Assembly: GCA_021299185.1 (NCBI GenBank)
Contig: JAJTHZ010000017.1
Coordinates: forward strand, 1-36,104
Source of the DNA: Lysobacteraceae bacterium
Lineage (GTDB): Bacteria > Pseudomonadota > Gammaproteobacteria > Xanthomonadales > Ahniellaceae
DNA: 36,104 bases
Reading direction: 5' to 3'
Program-made: the position numbers and the translations under genes
In this document: in pieces, positions 16,292-24,633 of the stretch
Numbering within the stretch: the stretch's first letter is position 1
How the letters are laid out: every line of letters begins with the position of its first letter
The notes under the pieces: model-generated
What the model was told of the DNA's origin: nothing
Databases searched by the model: none
Seen by the model: the letters and a program-made list of their open reading frames with translations, nothing else

Positions 16292-16753
16292 TCAGCGCAG
16301 GCCGCAGGTCTCGATGACCGCATCCTGCAGGGCGCGCCGGCGGTCGAAGCCCATCCGATTGCCCTCGCGGCGGTATGCGGCGTCGCGTGTCGCGCGCGCC
16401 TGCGCGCAGGCGTCGGGCGCCCCGCGCGGCGCCGCACCGGCGCCGCGCCCACCGCCCGTACTGCGGGCGGGCGTCGCCTTGCCGCCGAGGCTGGGCGCCA
16501 GCCGCTCGCGCGAGGCGCGCTCCCAGGCCGCGATGCGCGCGGCTTCCTCGCGCGCGGCGCGCCGCGCGCTGGGATCGGCAGCCGGCGCCTCCAGCGTGCG
16601 CACGCCCAGCGCGGTGGCGCCGGGTTCGCAGGGCCGGTCCTGGAACACCCGCGCGCCCTGCGCGTCGCGGCACAGGTGCACGTCGGCGGCCGCCGCCGGC
16701 GCCAGGCAGGGCAACAGGAACACCGGCAGCCAACGTCGAATGAGCGCATCCAT
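16292..16753 (-). CDS. DUF4124-domain periplasmic protein
   Basis: A 153-residue protein with a signal peptide (to about residue 22). Directly after it comes a DUF4124-type motif, DVHLCRDAQGARVFQDRPC, with the two cysteines typical of this small beta domain. The rest is Arg/Ala-rich and probably coiled-coil, ending with two further cysteines (DACAQAR and IETCGLR). ATG 16753 is supported by a GGAGG about 9 bases upstream. Such proteins are abundant in Xanthomonadales, and their role is unknown. The 164-base gap to the convergent serine hydrolase holds only GC-rich short inverted repeats, for example CGCGGG/CCCGCG at 16198-16215. Confidence 0.8.
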   Translation of the reverse strand: MDALIRRWLPVFLLPCLAPAAAADVHLCRDAQGARVFQDRPCEPGATALGVRTLEAPAADPSARRAAREEAARIAAWERASRERLAPSLGGKATPARSTGGGRGAGAAPRGAPDACAQARATRDAAYRREGNRMGFDRRRALQDAVIETCGLR

Positions 16754-16865
16754 GCGGTGAGGCCTCCACACGATCCGCGGGGGATCGCTGGCCATCATCC
16801 TGGCCCGACGCGCCGGGCGCGGCCAGCGGCTTTCGTCGCGTCGCCGTGTAGGAATTCTCCGACGT

Positions 16866-16884
16866 GCCGTGCCACCGGCACGGC
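16866..16884 (-). terminator. Hairpin after the Kelch gene
   Basis: A perfect 8-bp stem (GCCGTGCC / GGCACGGC) with a 3-base loop lies two bases beyond the stop of the leftward gene. There is no T-run, so this is a probable but weak or Rho-assisted terminator. Confidence 0.4.
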
Positions 16885-16886
16885 GC

Positions 16887-18704
16887 TCAGGGCTGGAGTT
16901 CGAGCGAGAACGTGCGTGCGCTTTGCCCCGCCGCGCTGCCCGCGACGGTCGAGCCCCCGAGCAGCCAGAAGCGCCCGCCCACCGCGGCGCTGCCGACACC
17001 GTGCAGGGCCACCGGCATCTCGGGCGCGAAGCGCCACGCATCGGCGCCTGGTGCGAGCACCTCGACGCTGCGCTCCAGGCGCGCGCCGCCGGCGAGCAGT
17101 TCGCCGCCGGCGACCACCAGGTGGCCGTCGATCACCGCGGCGGCAAAGCCGCCGCGCGCGCGGTTGAGCGGTGGCCCGGCGCGCCAGCGCGCCAGCGTCG
17201 GGTCGTAGATCGCCACTGAGTTCGTCTCCGGCGCGCGGCCGCCGATCATCCAGATCTCGCCTTGCCAGGCCAGCACCTGCGAGTGGTCGCGCTGGCGCGC
17301 GCTGGCGGGCTCGACGCGTCCGGTGGCGCCGCTGCGCAGGTCGTAGACCTGCAGGCTGCCGTCCTCGTTGCCGACATAGGCGCGGCCGTGCAGCACTGCC
17401 GCGTGGCTGCCGAAGTTGAACGCCAGTTGCGGCAGGGCGCGCCACGAGCTGGCCGCCGCGTCGTAGCGGAAGCCGCCGTTGATCGCGTCGCCGTCCACCG
17501 GCTCGCCACCGGAGAAGTACACCGCGCCCTCGAAGGCGAACGCCGCGCCGTGGTGGCGCCCGGCCGGCAGGTCGGCCAGCCGCTCCCAGGCATCGCGCGC
17601 CACGTCGTAGCGCTTGTGGCCACGCAGGTCGCCGAAGCCGCCGAGCACGTGGATGTTGCCGTCGAGGACGGTGGCGGCGACTTCGGACTGCGCAGGTTGC
17701 GGCATCGGCGCGTGCTCGCGCCAGGTGCCGCGCGTGCGCTCGGCGAAGTCGTCGACGCAGGTGGTGCCCGCGGTGGCGGCGAGGCGCACGATCTCGCGCG
17801 TGGCCGCGCCGTAGCCGTCGCGGGTCGAGGCATAGGCGAGGCGCCCGGCGCCGCAGGTGCCGAAGTCGACCGTGATGCGCCCCCACGGCACGCGTTCGAC
17901 CGCCGCTGCATCGAACGCAGCGCCAAATCGCGTGCCGCGGGTCTGGATCACGTCGACATCGAGCCGATCGCCGCTGCGCGTGCCGACGCCGTTGACCCAG
18001 GCCTGCCGGCCGTCCGGCGAAAACGTGAACCAGGTCAGCACCGAGCGGCCGCCATCGAGGTCCTCGATGAACCAGCCCTCGCCGCTGCGCGCGGGCACGA
18101 ACCACGCCCCGCTGCGCGCCCGCAGGCCGCTGCGTGCGCGGGCGCCGGATGCGGTCAGCGCGCGCGGTGCGCGGCAGTCGAGCTGGTCGGGCACGGTGAG
18201 CCTGGCCAGCGCGCGTTCACCGCTGCCCCAGCCGGCGGGACCGCCCCAGCGCAACACCGCATTGGCGCAGTCGCGCAATTCCAGCGACAGCGTGCCCCAG
18301 GGTTCGTCGACCACCTGCGCCGGATCGAATGCGTCGCCGAAGCGCGCGCCGCGCGGGCGCAGCACGACCGGGAAGCGGATCGTGGCGCCGTCGAACACGC
18401 TGCCCTGGGCCACGATCCAGGCCTGCTCATCGGGCTCGCCGGCGGGCGGATAGGTGAACCACGCCGCCAGCACGCGCCCGTCGTCGAGCACCTGCACGAC
18501 CAGGCCCTCGCCGCTGCGCGTCGGATCGAACCACAGCCCGCTGGCCTGCGCGGGCGCAGGGCCGAGCACGGCCTTGGCCGGCGCGGCGGGCGGCTTCTGG
18601 CGATGCGGTTCGCTGCAGGCGAGCGCCGCCGGCGCGTGCAGCGCGAACAGCAGCAGGGCGCAAAGCACGCGGGCAGGGACGCGCGGCGTAGGGGCGAGGG
18701 CCAT
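16887..18704 (-). CDS. Secreted Kelch-repeat protein with duplicated N-terminal domain
   Basis: A 605-residue exported protein. After the signal peptide (ending near APAALACS; the Cys could even be lipidated) come two copies of a roughly 110-residue domain. The first starts SGLWFDPTRSGEG (about 52) and the second SGAWFVPARSGEG (about 197). Each continues with a LxAWFTY-like strand and ends near a PWG motif. From about residue 330 there are five or six Kelch-type repeats (HVLGGFGDL, YFSGGEPVDG, WMIGGRAPE, VVAGGELLAG, WLLGGSTVAG), predicting a beta-propeller. ATG 18704 is chosen because GGAG at 18710-18713 is correctly placed; two upstream ATGs (18734, 18761) lack this. It is probably a surface adhesin or binding protein. 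No enzyme motif is visible. Confidence 0.8.
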   Translation of the reverse strand: MALAPTPRVPARVLCALLLFALHAPAALACSEPHRQKPPAAPAKAVLGPAPAQASGLWFDPTRSGEGLVVQVLDDGRVLAAWFTYPPAGEPDEQAWIVAQGSVFDGATIRFPVVLRPRGARFGDAFDPAQVVDEPWGTLSLELRDCANAVLRWGGPAGWGSGERALARLTVPDQLDCRAPRALTASGARARSGLRARSGAWFVPARSGEGWFIEDLDGGRSVLTWFTFSPDGRQAWVNGVGTRSGDRLDVDVIQTRGTRFGAAFDAAAVERVPWGRITVDFGTCGAGRLAYASTRDGYGAATREIVRLAATAGTTCVDDFAERTRGTWREHAPMPQPAQSEVAATVLDGNIHVLGGFGDLRGHKRYDVARDAWERLADLPAGRHHGAAFAFEGAVYFSGGEPVDGDAINGGFRYDAAASSWRALPQLAFNFGSHAAVLHGRAYVGNEDGSLQVYDLRSGATGRVEPASARQRDHSQVLAWQGEIWMIGGRAPETNSVAIYDPTLARWRAGPPLNRARGGFAAAVIDGHLVVAGGELLAGGARLERSVEVLAPGADAWRFAPEMPVALHGVGSAAVGGRFWLLGGSTVAGSAAGQSARTFSLELQP

Positions 18705-18732
18705 CGCAGCTCCGGCATGGTCTACGACGTTC

Positions 18733-18761
18733 ATCGTATTTCGGGCCGGGCGGCGGCGCAA
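18733..18761 (-). promoter_or_regulatory. Candidate promoter for the Kelch gene
   Basis: Reading leftward, TTGCGC (18756-18761) and TACGAT (18733-18738) are spaced by exactly 17 bases. They lie 28 bases before ATG 18704. The arrangement is sigma-70-like and also supports the shorter start of the gene. Confidence 0.4.
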
Positions 18762-18779
18762 GCGACCCGGCGCGAGCGC

Positions 18780-19232
18780 TCAGGGTGGATCGATCTCCGC
18801 CGCCAGTGCACGCCCCGACGCCCGCACCTCGACGATGAACAGCGCCAGGGCGAGGATCACGGTCAGCACCGCCGCGCCGAACAGCAGGACCGGCAGCGGC
18901 GCGCCGATCGCGCCGGACAGCGCGCCGACGAACAGGGCCAGGATCGCGCAGCAGGTCAGGAAGGCCGACAGCGTGGTCAGGCCGATCGCGCGGTTGACCA
19001 CCTGCAGGCGGCGCCGCTGGTGCACCAGTTCGCCGCGGATGCGCGCGGCGTGCGGCGCGTCGGGCGCGGCGCGCAGTTCGGCGGCCGCGCCGCGCATGCG
19101 GTCGACCACCCGCGCCAGCCGGCCGGCGAACACGCTGAGCAGGATCGCCTGCCCGTTGAGCAGGAACACCGGCGCCACCGCGGACTGGATGATGCTGGCG
19201 ATGCTGGTGCTGTCGGCGGCGAACAGGTTCAA
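18780..19232 (-). CDS. DUF2721 family membrane protein
   Basis: A 150-residue inner-membrane protein. The N-terminal ASIIQSAVAPVFLLNGQAILLSV followed by RLARVVDRMR is the DUF2721 signature. Two further hydrophobic segments lie near residues 88-105 and 112-137. No ATG is available near the conserved N-terminus. The start is a TTG at 19232, seven bases after GGAG (minus strand, 19240-19243), a rare but well-supported start. Any longer open frame would run into the divergent methyltransferase gene. The function of the family is unknown. Confidence 0.8.
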   Translation of the reverse strand: MNLFAADSTSIASIIQSAVAPVFLLNGQAILLSVFAGRLARVVDRMRGAAAELRAAPDAPHAARIRGELVHQRRRLQVVNRAIGLTTLSAFLTCCAILALFVGALSGAIGAPLPVLLFGAAVLTVILALALFIVEVRASGRALAAEIDPP

Positions 19233-19385
19233 GGCGCGTCTCCAAGGATCGAGTGCCGATGATCGGCCGTGGACGGCGGCGGCGCAACGCGGCTCGCCGG
19301 TCCGCGGACGCCGCCGATGCGCGATCGCGCGGCGGCCGTGCGTCCCCGCTATCCTCGCCGCGCCCGACCATGTCGCCCCGGCTCG

Positions 19386-20540
19386 ATGAACGACGACACG
19401 CACCCGCTGTTCCCGCGCTGCACGACGCTGCTCGCCGACCCGCGACTGCACGCCGCGCTGCGACGCCAGTTGCCGGGGCATCAGGGTGAAGACGCAGCGC
19501 TGGCCGCGATCCACCCGCACGATCCGATGCTGCTGCACTCGCTGCAGCACCACGGCGACGCGGCGCTGGCGGTCAGCCAGTACTACGGCGTGGCGCTGCA
19601 GCAGCACCGCGCGGCGCTGCAGGTGATGGCGGCCTGCGGCGTCGCGCCCGGGCGCGCGCGCATCCTCGATTTCGCCTGCGGCTACGGGCGCTGGCTGCGG
19701 CTGCTGGTCGGCGCCGCGGGCGCGGCGCAGGTGGTGGCGGCCGACATCGACGTCGACGCGGTCGACTTCGTGCGGGCGCGGTTCGGCGTCGACGCGCGCG
19801 CCTCGCACGCCGATCCGGCGCGCTTCGATGCGCCGGAACGGTTCGACTTCATCTGGGTCGCGTCGCTGTTCTCGCACCTGCCGCACGCGCTGTTCATCGG
19901 CTGGCTGGCGCGCCTGCACGCGCTGCTGTCGCCCACCGGCGTGCTGTGCTTCAGCGTGCGCGACCGCGCCCTGCTGCCGGCCGGCGAAGCCGGCGACGGC
20001 CTGCGCTACGAGACGCGCAGCGAGAACCCGCGACTGGACCCCGCGATCTACGGCACGACCTACGCCGACGCGGACTATGTCGGCGACGCGCTGCGGCACG
20101 CTGGCGCCGGCGGGCCATGGCGCCGCCTGCCGCGCGCGCTGGCGATGGAGCAGGACCTTTACGTGGTCGCGCGCGACGCCGGGCACGACCTGTCCGCGCT
20201 GGACGGTTTCCGGCACGGGCCGTGGGGCTGGCTCGACCGCTGCACCTGGGAGGCCGGCGTGCTGCGCGTGCAGGGCTGGTCCGGCGCGCGCGGCGACAGG
20301 CCGGCGACGGCGATCGAGGTGCGCGTCGACGGCGGGCTCGAACGCCACGCCACCGGCGTGTCGCGCGACGACGTGGCCGCGGCGTTCGACGACCCGCGGC
20401 TGGCCGACTGCGGCTTCGATGCGCGGATCGCGACCGGCGCGGCGCCACCTGCGTGGCTGGAGATCGATGCGCTCGATGCGCACGGCGCGCGCACGCTGCT
20501 GTTCGCGGGCCCGCCACCGATGGCGAACGCCGCAGGCTGA
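19386..20540 (+). CDS. SAM-dependent methyltransferase with extra C-terminal domain
   Basis: A 384-residue cytoplasmic protein. Residues about 75-215 form a class I methyltransferase, with motif I ILDFACGYGRWL (93-104), the acidic ribose-binding AADIDVDAVDF and IWVASLFSHLPH after strand 4. From about residue 285 a separate domain carries VLRVQGWSGARGDRPATA and ends with R-x-DV and CGFDARI. This layout (a GW strand, then a VRVDG strand, then R-DV..GF) resembles a module at the ends of glycosyltransferases and other polysaccharide-modifying proteins. A role in methylating a glycan or lipid is therefore possible but inferred. ATG 19386 starts the protein; upstream residues in the frame are low-complexity. 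It diverges from the DUF2721 gene. Confidence 0.85.
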   Translation: MNDDTHPLFPRCTTLLADPRLHAALRRQLPGHQGEDAALAAIHPHDPMLLHSLQHHGDAALAVSQYYGVALQQHRAALQVMAACGVAPGRARILDFACGYGRWLRLLVGAAGAAQVVAADIDVDAVDFVRARFGVDARASHADPARFDAPERFDFIWVASLFSHLPHALFIGWLARLHALLSPTGVLCFSVRDRALLPAGEAGDGLRYETRSENPRLDPAIYGTTYADADYVGDALRHAGAGGPWRRLPRALAMEQDLYVVARDAGHDLSALDGFRHGPWGWLDRCTWEAGVLRVQGWSGARGDRPATAIEVRVDGGLERHATGVSRDDVAAAFDDPRLADCGFDARIATGAAPPAWLEIDALDAHGARTLLFAGPPPMANAAG

Positions 20541-20553
20541 CGCCGCCGCAGGG

Positions 20554-21657
20554 TCAAGGCTCGAAGCCGTTGGCGTGGATCGCGTCGAACAGCCCGCCGG
20601 TGACGTTGAGCTGGACCGTGTTGTTGCCGAGGTTGGTGTCGTTGTTGGCCGAGGACACCACACCGGTGACGTTGAACGCGCCGAAGAAGCGGTCCATCGC
20701 CAGCACACAGCGGATCGAGGCGCCCACCGCCAGCGAGGCCACGGTCGCCGCCGGCGTGCAGGTCACGCTGACGTTGCGCGCGCTGGCCGGCACGTTGCTG
20801 AATCCGCACGACACGCTGCTGGCCACGTTGGGGCCGTTGTTGCTGCAGTTGAGCGAGGCGCCGGCGCGTCCGCTGGGCGGCGGTGGCGGCGGCAGCGGCT
20901 GCGCGGCGGCGAGGTCGGCGGTCACGCTGCCCGCGCCAGCGCCGACCAGGAGCGCCACGTAGGGATAGGTCCAGGGATCGAGGCCGTCGCCCTGGATGGC
21001 GCGGATCGGCGCGATCAGCCGATCGGATTCGAGGAAGCCCCCCATCGTGCGGTTCGCGACCAGCGGGATGTAGAACTCGTACGAGGCCTGGCTGCCCATC
21101 GGCCACAGCGGTGCATTGGCGTTCTGCGGGTCGCGGCGCGGGAACTGGAACGCGGTGCCGCCAGGCACCGACACGATCGGGAACGGCGTGCCCGTGGACG
21201 GCTGCGGGCAGCCGGTGATGCGCAGGCTGGCACCGAAACTCTGGTCGGTGATCACCGCATTGGTGAACTCGATGTAGTTCCCGCTGCCGTCCATCGCGCG
21301 GTAGAAGCAGTGCACCGGCGCGTTGACCGGGTCGACCAGCACGCTGGCACCCGCCGGCGGCACGAACTGCACCGCCATCAGCCGCCCGGCCGCGGGCGAG
21401 GCGATGCCGGCCATCGTGATCCGCGTGTAGAAGCCCTGCCCCACCGTTGGCTGCGGCGGGCTGGCGATGGTGGCCTGCGACAGGAAATAGCCGGTGCCGT
21501 TCGGGGTGAAGCCAGTCACGAAGTCGGTGGCCGGCGTGTGGACCAGCGGGCCGGCGAGCCATTGGACCTGCTGGGCGGCGACGGGCGCGGCGGCCAGCGC
21601 CAGCGCGAGCACGGGCACCAGGCGCGGCGGATGGCGACGCGGAGCGGACGGGGACAT
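20554..21657 (-). CDS. Secreted protein with DUF11-like C-terminal domain and GFEP tail
   Basis: A 367-residue exported protein with a signal peptide (ending PVAAQQ). The N-terminal two thirds are beta-rich with several cysteines and no recognised domain. A Pro-rich linker (about 235-250) leads to a DUF11/CARDB-like domain with cysteine pairs and the typical asparagine-rich end NNDTNLGNNTVQLNV. The chain ends LFDAIHANGFEP, one of three [D/N]GFEP tails in the window. ATG 21657 has GGAG 8 bases upstream; ATG 21714 would extend into the intergenic region. The convergent methyltransferase ends 13 bases away. It is probably surface-exposed. The function is unknown. Confidence 0.75.
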   Translation of the reverse strand: MSPSAPRRHPPRLVPVLALALAAAPVAAQQVQWLAGPLVHTPATDFVTGFTPNGTGYFLSQATIASPPQPTVGQGFYTRITMAGIASPAAGRLMAVQFVPPAGASVLVDPVNAPVHCFYRAMDGSGNYIEFTNAVITDQSFGASLRITGCPQPSTGTPFPIVSVPGGTAFQFPRRDPQNANAPLWPMGSQASYEFYIPLVANRTMGGFLESDRLIAPIRAIQGDGLDPWTYPYVALLVGAGAGSVTADLAAAQPLPPPPPPSGRAGASLNCSNNGPNVASSVSCGFSNVPASARNVSVTCTPAATVASLAVGASIRCVLAMDRFFGAFNVTGVVSSANNDTNLGNNTVQLNVTGGLFDAIHANGFEP

Positions 21658-21785
21658 GGGCGGGACTCCAGTGGGCCTGATCACGCCAACGCAATGCCGT
21701 GCCGATCCCCGCAATCGCGGCGCATGCCCGCGCTGCGGTATCGTTGCGGCCCGCCGCGGTCCGCGGCGCCCCGCTCGATGCCGCG

Positions 21786-22040
21786 ATGACCGACACCCTG
21801 CCTGACCGCCTCTGCGCCGACCCCAAGAGCAAGTTCCACGACGCCGACCTGATGGAGCGCGGCGTCGGCATCCGCTTCAATGGCGTCGAACGCCACGACG
21901 TGCACGAGTACTGCCTCAGCGAAGGCTGGATCAAGGTGCCGGCCGGCAAGGCGCTCGACCGTCGCGGCCAGCCGATCACCTTCACCCTGCGCGGCAAGGT
22001 GGAGGCGTGGATCAAGACGCCGGGCGGCGATCCGAGCTGA
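21786..22040 (+). CDS. DUF3297 family protein
   Basis: An 84-residue small acidic-basic protein with the features of DUF3297: PDRLCADPKSKFHD at the N-terminus, the central ERGVGIRFNGVERHDVHEYC and SEGWIKVPAGKALDRRGQP, and a final RGKVEAWI strand. It has no signal peptide, so it is cytoplasmic. The length matches the family. It diverges from the DUF11-like gene. No function is established for the family that I know of. Confidence 0.9.
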   Translation: MTDTLPDRLCADPKSKFHDADLMERGVGIRFNGVERHDVHEYCLSEGWIKVPAGKALDRRGQPITFTLRGKVEAWIKTPGGDPS

Positions 22041-22090
22041 GCCGCGCCGCGTGCATGGCGCGCGCCATGCGACGCGCAATCGGGCGGCGG

Positions 22091-22104
22091 TGAATACGTA
22101 TTCA
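22091..22104. promoter_or_regulatory. 14-bp palindromic LacI-type operator
   Basis: TGAATACGTATTCA is a perfect inverted repeat with a central CG, the geometry of LacI/GalR-family operators. It stands out as an AT-rich island in this DNA. It lies five bases upstream of the candidate -35 of a secreted starch-acting enzyme, which fits a maltose or maltodextrin regulator of the MalR/LacI type. No such regulator gene is in the window. Confidence 0.65.
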
Positions 22105-22109
22105 AGTGG

Positions 22110-22138
22110 TTGTTGGCGCGGGCGCGCAGGCCTAGTCT
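22110..22138 (+). promoter_or_regulatory. Candidate promoter of the amylase/CGTase gene
   Basis: TTGTTG (22110-22115) and TAGTCT (22133-22138) are separated by 17 bases, directly after the palindrome. Transcription would begin near 22145. Confidence 0.5.
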
Positions 22139-22369
22139 CGGTCCGCGTCATTCGTGACTGCGGGTGCTGAGGGGCTACCGCGGAACCATCCGGCGAAACG
22201 CCGGCGATGACGTCGACCGCGGATCGGGGCGGCGGGGAGGCACTGCGATTCCTTCGCACCGCGCCGCACGGCGTGGCGGTCGCGCTCGCGCCCGCCGCAC
22301 CGCCCATGCCCGGATCCGCCCCCTCGTCGCTTCGTCCGCACCTGCTCCATTTCGACTTGGGAGGATGTG

Positions 22370-24520
22370 ATGAGCGAGCGTCTCGAAGTGTCCCCTGCGG
22401 CCCACCGTGGCCGTCTGGCCGCGATCGCCGGTGTGTTGCTGCTGTTCGGCGCCTGGGTGGCCGAAGCGCAGTCGATCCGGCCCGGCTTCAACCGCGACGT
22501 GATCTACCAGGTGTTCGTCGACCGCTTCTTCGACGGCAGCACGGCCAACAACTACGCCGGCGATCCGCTGTACGACGCGACGGGCAGCGACCTGCAGAAG
22601 TACCTCGGCGGCGACTTCCAGGGCCTGCAGGCGCAGGTGAACTACCTGCGCGACATGGGGGTGAGCGCGATCTGGATCACCTCGCCGCTGGACAACCGCA
22701 ACCTGCTCGCGATCGGCGGCTCCACCGCGCCGTACCACGGCTACGAAATGCGCGACACCCTGTTGCCGGACGAGCACCTGACCACGTCGACGCGCAGCTG
22801 GACGCCGTTCACCAACTTCGTCAACGCAGCGCACGCCGCCGGCATCAAGGTGATCGTCGATTTCGCACCGAACCACTCCAACATCCGCGGCTCGGGCGAG
22901 AACGGCGCGCTGTATGCCAACGGCGTGCTGCAGGCGACCTATGCCAGCAACCCCGGAGGCTTCTTTCAGACCGGGCTGAATCTCTCCGGCGGGCAGTTCG
23001 ATGCGCCCTACGAGACCCAGTACTACACGCTGTTCGACCTCGCCGACCTCAACCAGCAGAACGGCACGGTCGATGCGCTGCTCAAGGCGGCGATCGCCAA
23101 CCTGCAGTCGAAGGGTGTCGACGGCTTCCGCATCGACGCCACCAAGCACGTCAACTGGGGCTGGCAGTACACGCTCGCCAACCACATCCAGACCGGCAAG
23201 CGCAGCATCGTGTTCGGCGAGTGGGTGGCCGACGACGCCGGCAACCCGCTGTACGGCGACTTCGTGAAGTTCAGCAATCGCAGCGGCATCGCGGCGCTCA
23301 ACTTCCCGCTGTTCACCACCATCAACAGCGTGTTCGGCCAGGGCGGATCGTTCACCACGCTGGACGCGGTGGTCGGCCAGCAGCAGGTTGACTTCCGGTA
23401 CCAGAACGACCTGGTCAACTTCGTCGACAACCACGACCGCAAGCGCTTCCTCACCGTCGACACCAGCGCCGATGACCGCAAGCACCTGCACGCCGCGCTT
23501 GCCTTCGTGATGACCGCGCGCGGCGTGCCGTGCATCTACTACGGCAGCGAGCAGTACCTCGAGGGTGGCGACGATCCCGACAACCGGCGGCGGATGCCGG
23601 GCTTCAGCCAGTCCACCACCGCGTACTCGCTGATCCGCAAGCTCTCGGACCTGCGCCGCGACAACGAAGCGCTGGCCTTCGGCACCACGCAGCAGCGCTG
23701 GATCAACAGCAACGTCTACGTCTACGAGCGCAAGTTCTTCGACAACGTGGTGGTGGTGGCGATCAACAAGGGGGGCGCGAGCCAGAACGTCACCGGGCTG
23801 CTCACCTCGCTGCCCGCCGGCACCTATGCCGACTATCTCGGCGGGCTGGTCTCGGGTCCGTCGCTGGTCTCCGGCGGCGCCTTCGCCGCCAACCCGGTGG
23901 TGCTGCCGGCCAACAGCATCGCCGTTTGGCAGCGCGATCCCACGGTGGCGACGGCGCAGTTGGGCATCGTCACGCCGACCGCGGCGCAACCGGGCGTCCA
24001 GGTGTCGATCGCCGGCCAGGGCTTCGGGGCCAGCACGGGGAGCGTCCGCTTCGGCAGCACGCCGGCCACGATCGTGAGCTGGAGCGATCGCGAGATCGTC
24101 GCCACGGTGCCGGCCGTCGCCCAGGGCACGCAGGCGCTGACCGTGCGCCGCGCGGGCAGCAGCGTGAACTCCAATGCCTTCGACTTCGACGTCTACCAGT
24201 CCAAGCTGGTGCCAGTGACGTTCACGGTGAACAACGCAGCGCCCACCAACCCGGGCGACCAGATCTACCTCACCGGAAACACGGTCGAACTGGGCAACTG
24301 GTCGACCACCCGCAGCGGCGCGGTCGGCGCGATGCTCACCACGGCCGGCACCTATCCCAACTGGTGGCTGACGGTCGCCGTGCCTGCCGGCCGCACGCTG
24401 CAGTTCAAGTTCATCCGCATCCGCGCCGACGGCACGGTGACCTGGGAGAACGGCGCCAACCACGTGGTCACCACGCCGACCTCGGGCGTCGGCAATGTCA
24501 ACGTGAACTGGCAGTACTGA
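22370..24520 (+). CDS. Secreted GH13 cyclomaltodextrin glucanotransferase-type enzyme
   Basis: A 716-residue secreted enzyme acting on starch. Signal peptide to about residue 35; GH13 A/B domains with region I VDFAPNH, nucleophile D256 (GFRIDATKH), acid/base E284 (FGEW) and D356 (FVDNHD); domain C (about 420-520); an IPT/TIG domain D (about 525-610); and a CBM20-like starch-binding domain E (about 614-716). This ABCDE order, and stretches such as SRG/TARGVPCIYYGSEQY and TTQQRWINSNVYVYERKF, match cyclodextrin glucanotransferases. Y191 falls where CGTases carry the central Tyr/Phe needed for cyclisation, so CGTase is preferred over a maltogenic amylase. The acceptor-site Phe is Trp here (NWGW). 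ATG 22370 lies 5 bases after GGGAGG; an in-frame GTG is one codon upstream. Confidence 0.9.
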   Translation: MSERLEVSPAAHRGRLAAIAGVLLLFGAWVAEAQSIRPGFNRDVIYQVFVDRFFDGSTANNYAGDPLYDATGSDLQKYLGGDFQGLQAQVNYLRDMGVSAIWITSPLDNRNLLAIGGSTAPYHGYEMRDTLLPDEHLTTSTRSWTPFTNFVNAAHAAGIKVIVDFAPNHSNIRGSGENGALYANGVLQATYASNPGGFFQTGLNLSGGQFDAPYETQYYTLFDLADLNQQNGTVDALLKAAIANLQSKGVDGFRIDATKHVNWGWQYTLANHIQTGKRSIVFGEWVADDAGNPLYGDFVKFSNRSGIAALNFPLFTTINSVFGQGGSFTTLDAVVGQQQVDFRYQNDLVNFVDNHDRKRFLTVDTSADDRKHLHAALAFVMTARGVPCIYYGSEQYLEGGDDPDNRRRMPGFSQSTTAYSLIRKLSDLRRDNEALAFGTTQQRWINSNVYVYERKFFDNVVVVAINKGGASQNVTGLLTSLPAGTYADYLGGLVSGPSLVSGGAFAANPVVLPANSIAVWQRDPTVATAQLGIVTPTAAQPGVQVSIAGQGFGASTGSVRFGSTPATIVSWSDREIVATVPAVAQGTQALTVRRAGSSVNSNAFDFDVYQSKLVPVTFTVNNAAPTNPGDQIYLTGNTVELGNWSTTRSGAVGAMLTTAGTYPNWWLTVAVPAGRTLQFKFIRIRADGTVTWENGANHVVTTPTSGVGNVNVNWQY

Positions 24521-24526
24521 GGAGTG

Positions 24527-24556
24527 GCGGCGCGGCGGCGCAGGCCGCCGCGCCGC
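24527..24556 (+). terminator. Strong hairpin after the amylase gene
   Basis: A perfect 13-bp GC stem with a 4-base loop (GCAG) starts seven bases after the stop codon. There is no T-run, but its stability and position make a transcription stop or 3' end protector likely. Confidence 0.6.
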
Positions 24557-24633
24557 AGCACCGGTTCGACAGCCCGCCTGGGCTGCGGCATCCTGCACAC
24601 CGCGCGCGCCACCGCACGCGAGCCGCCGCCCCG

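Larger units (their letters stand above)
22041..22369 (+). other. Long regulatory gap and leader before the amylase gene
   Basis: This 329-base gap has no credible gene. It holds a 14-bp palindrome, a promoter-like pair and, if that promoter is right, a transcribed leader of about 225 bases. In the leader is a perfect 6-bp hairpin with an AAA loop (22190-22204). I cannot match the leader to a known riboswitch class. Confidence 0.6.

Noticed and set aside
22140..22369. A known riboswitch (c-di-GMP, TPP or ZTP type)
   Set aside because: The conserved cores I remember for these classes do not fit the order of bases here.
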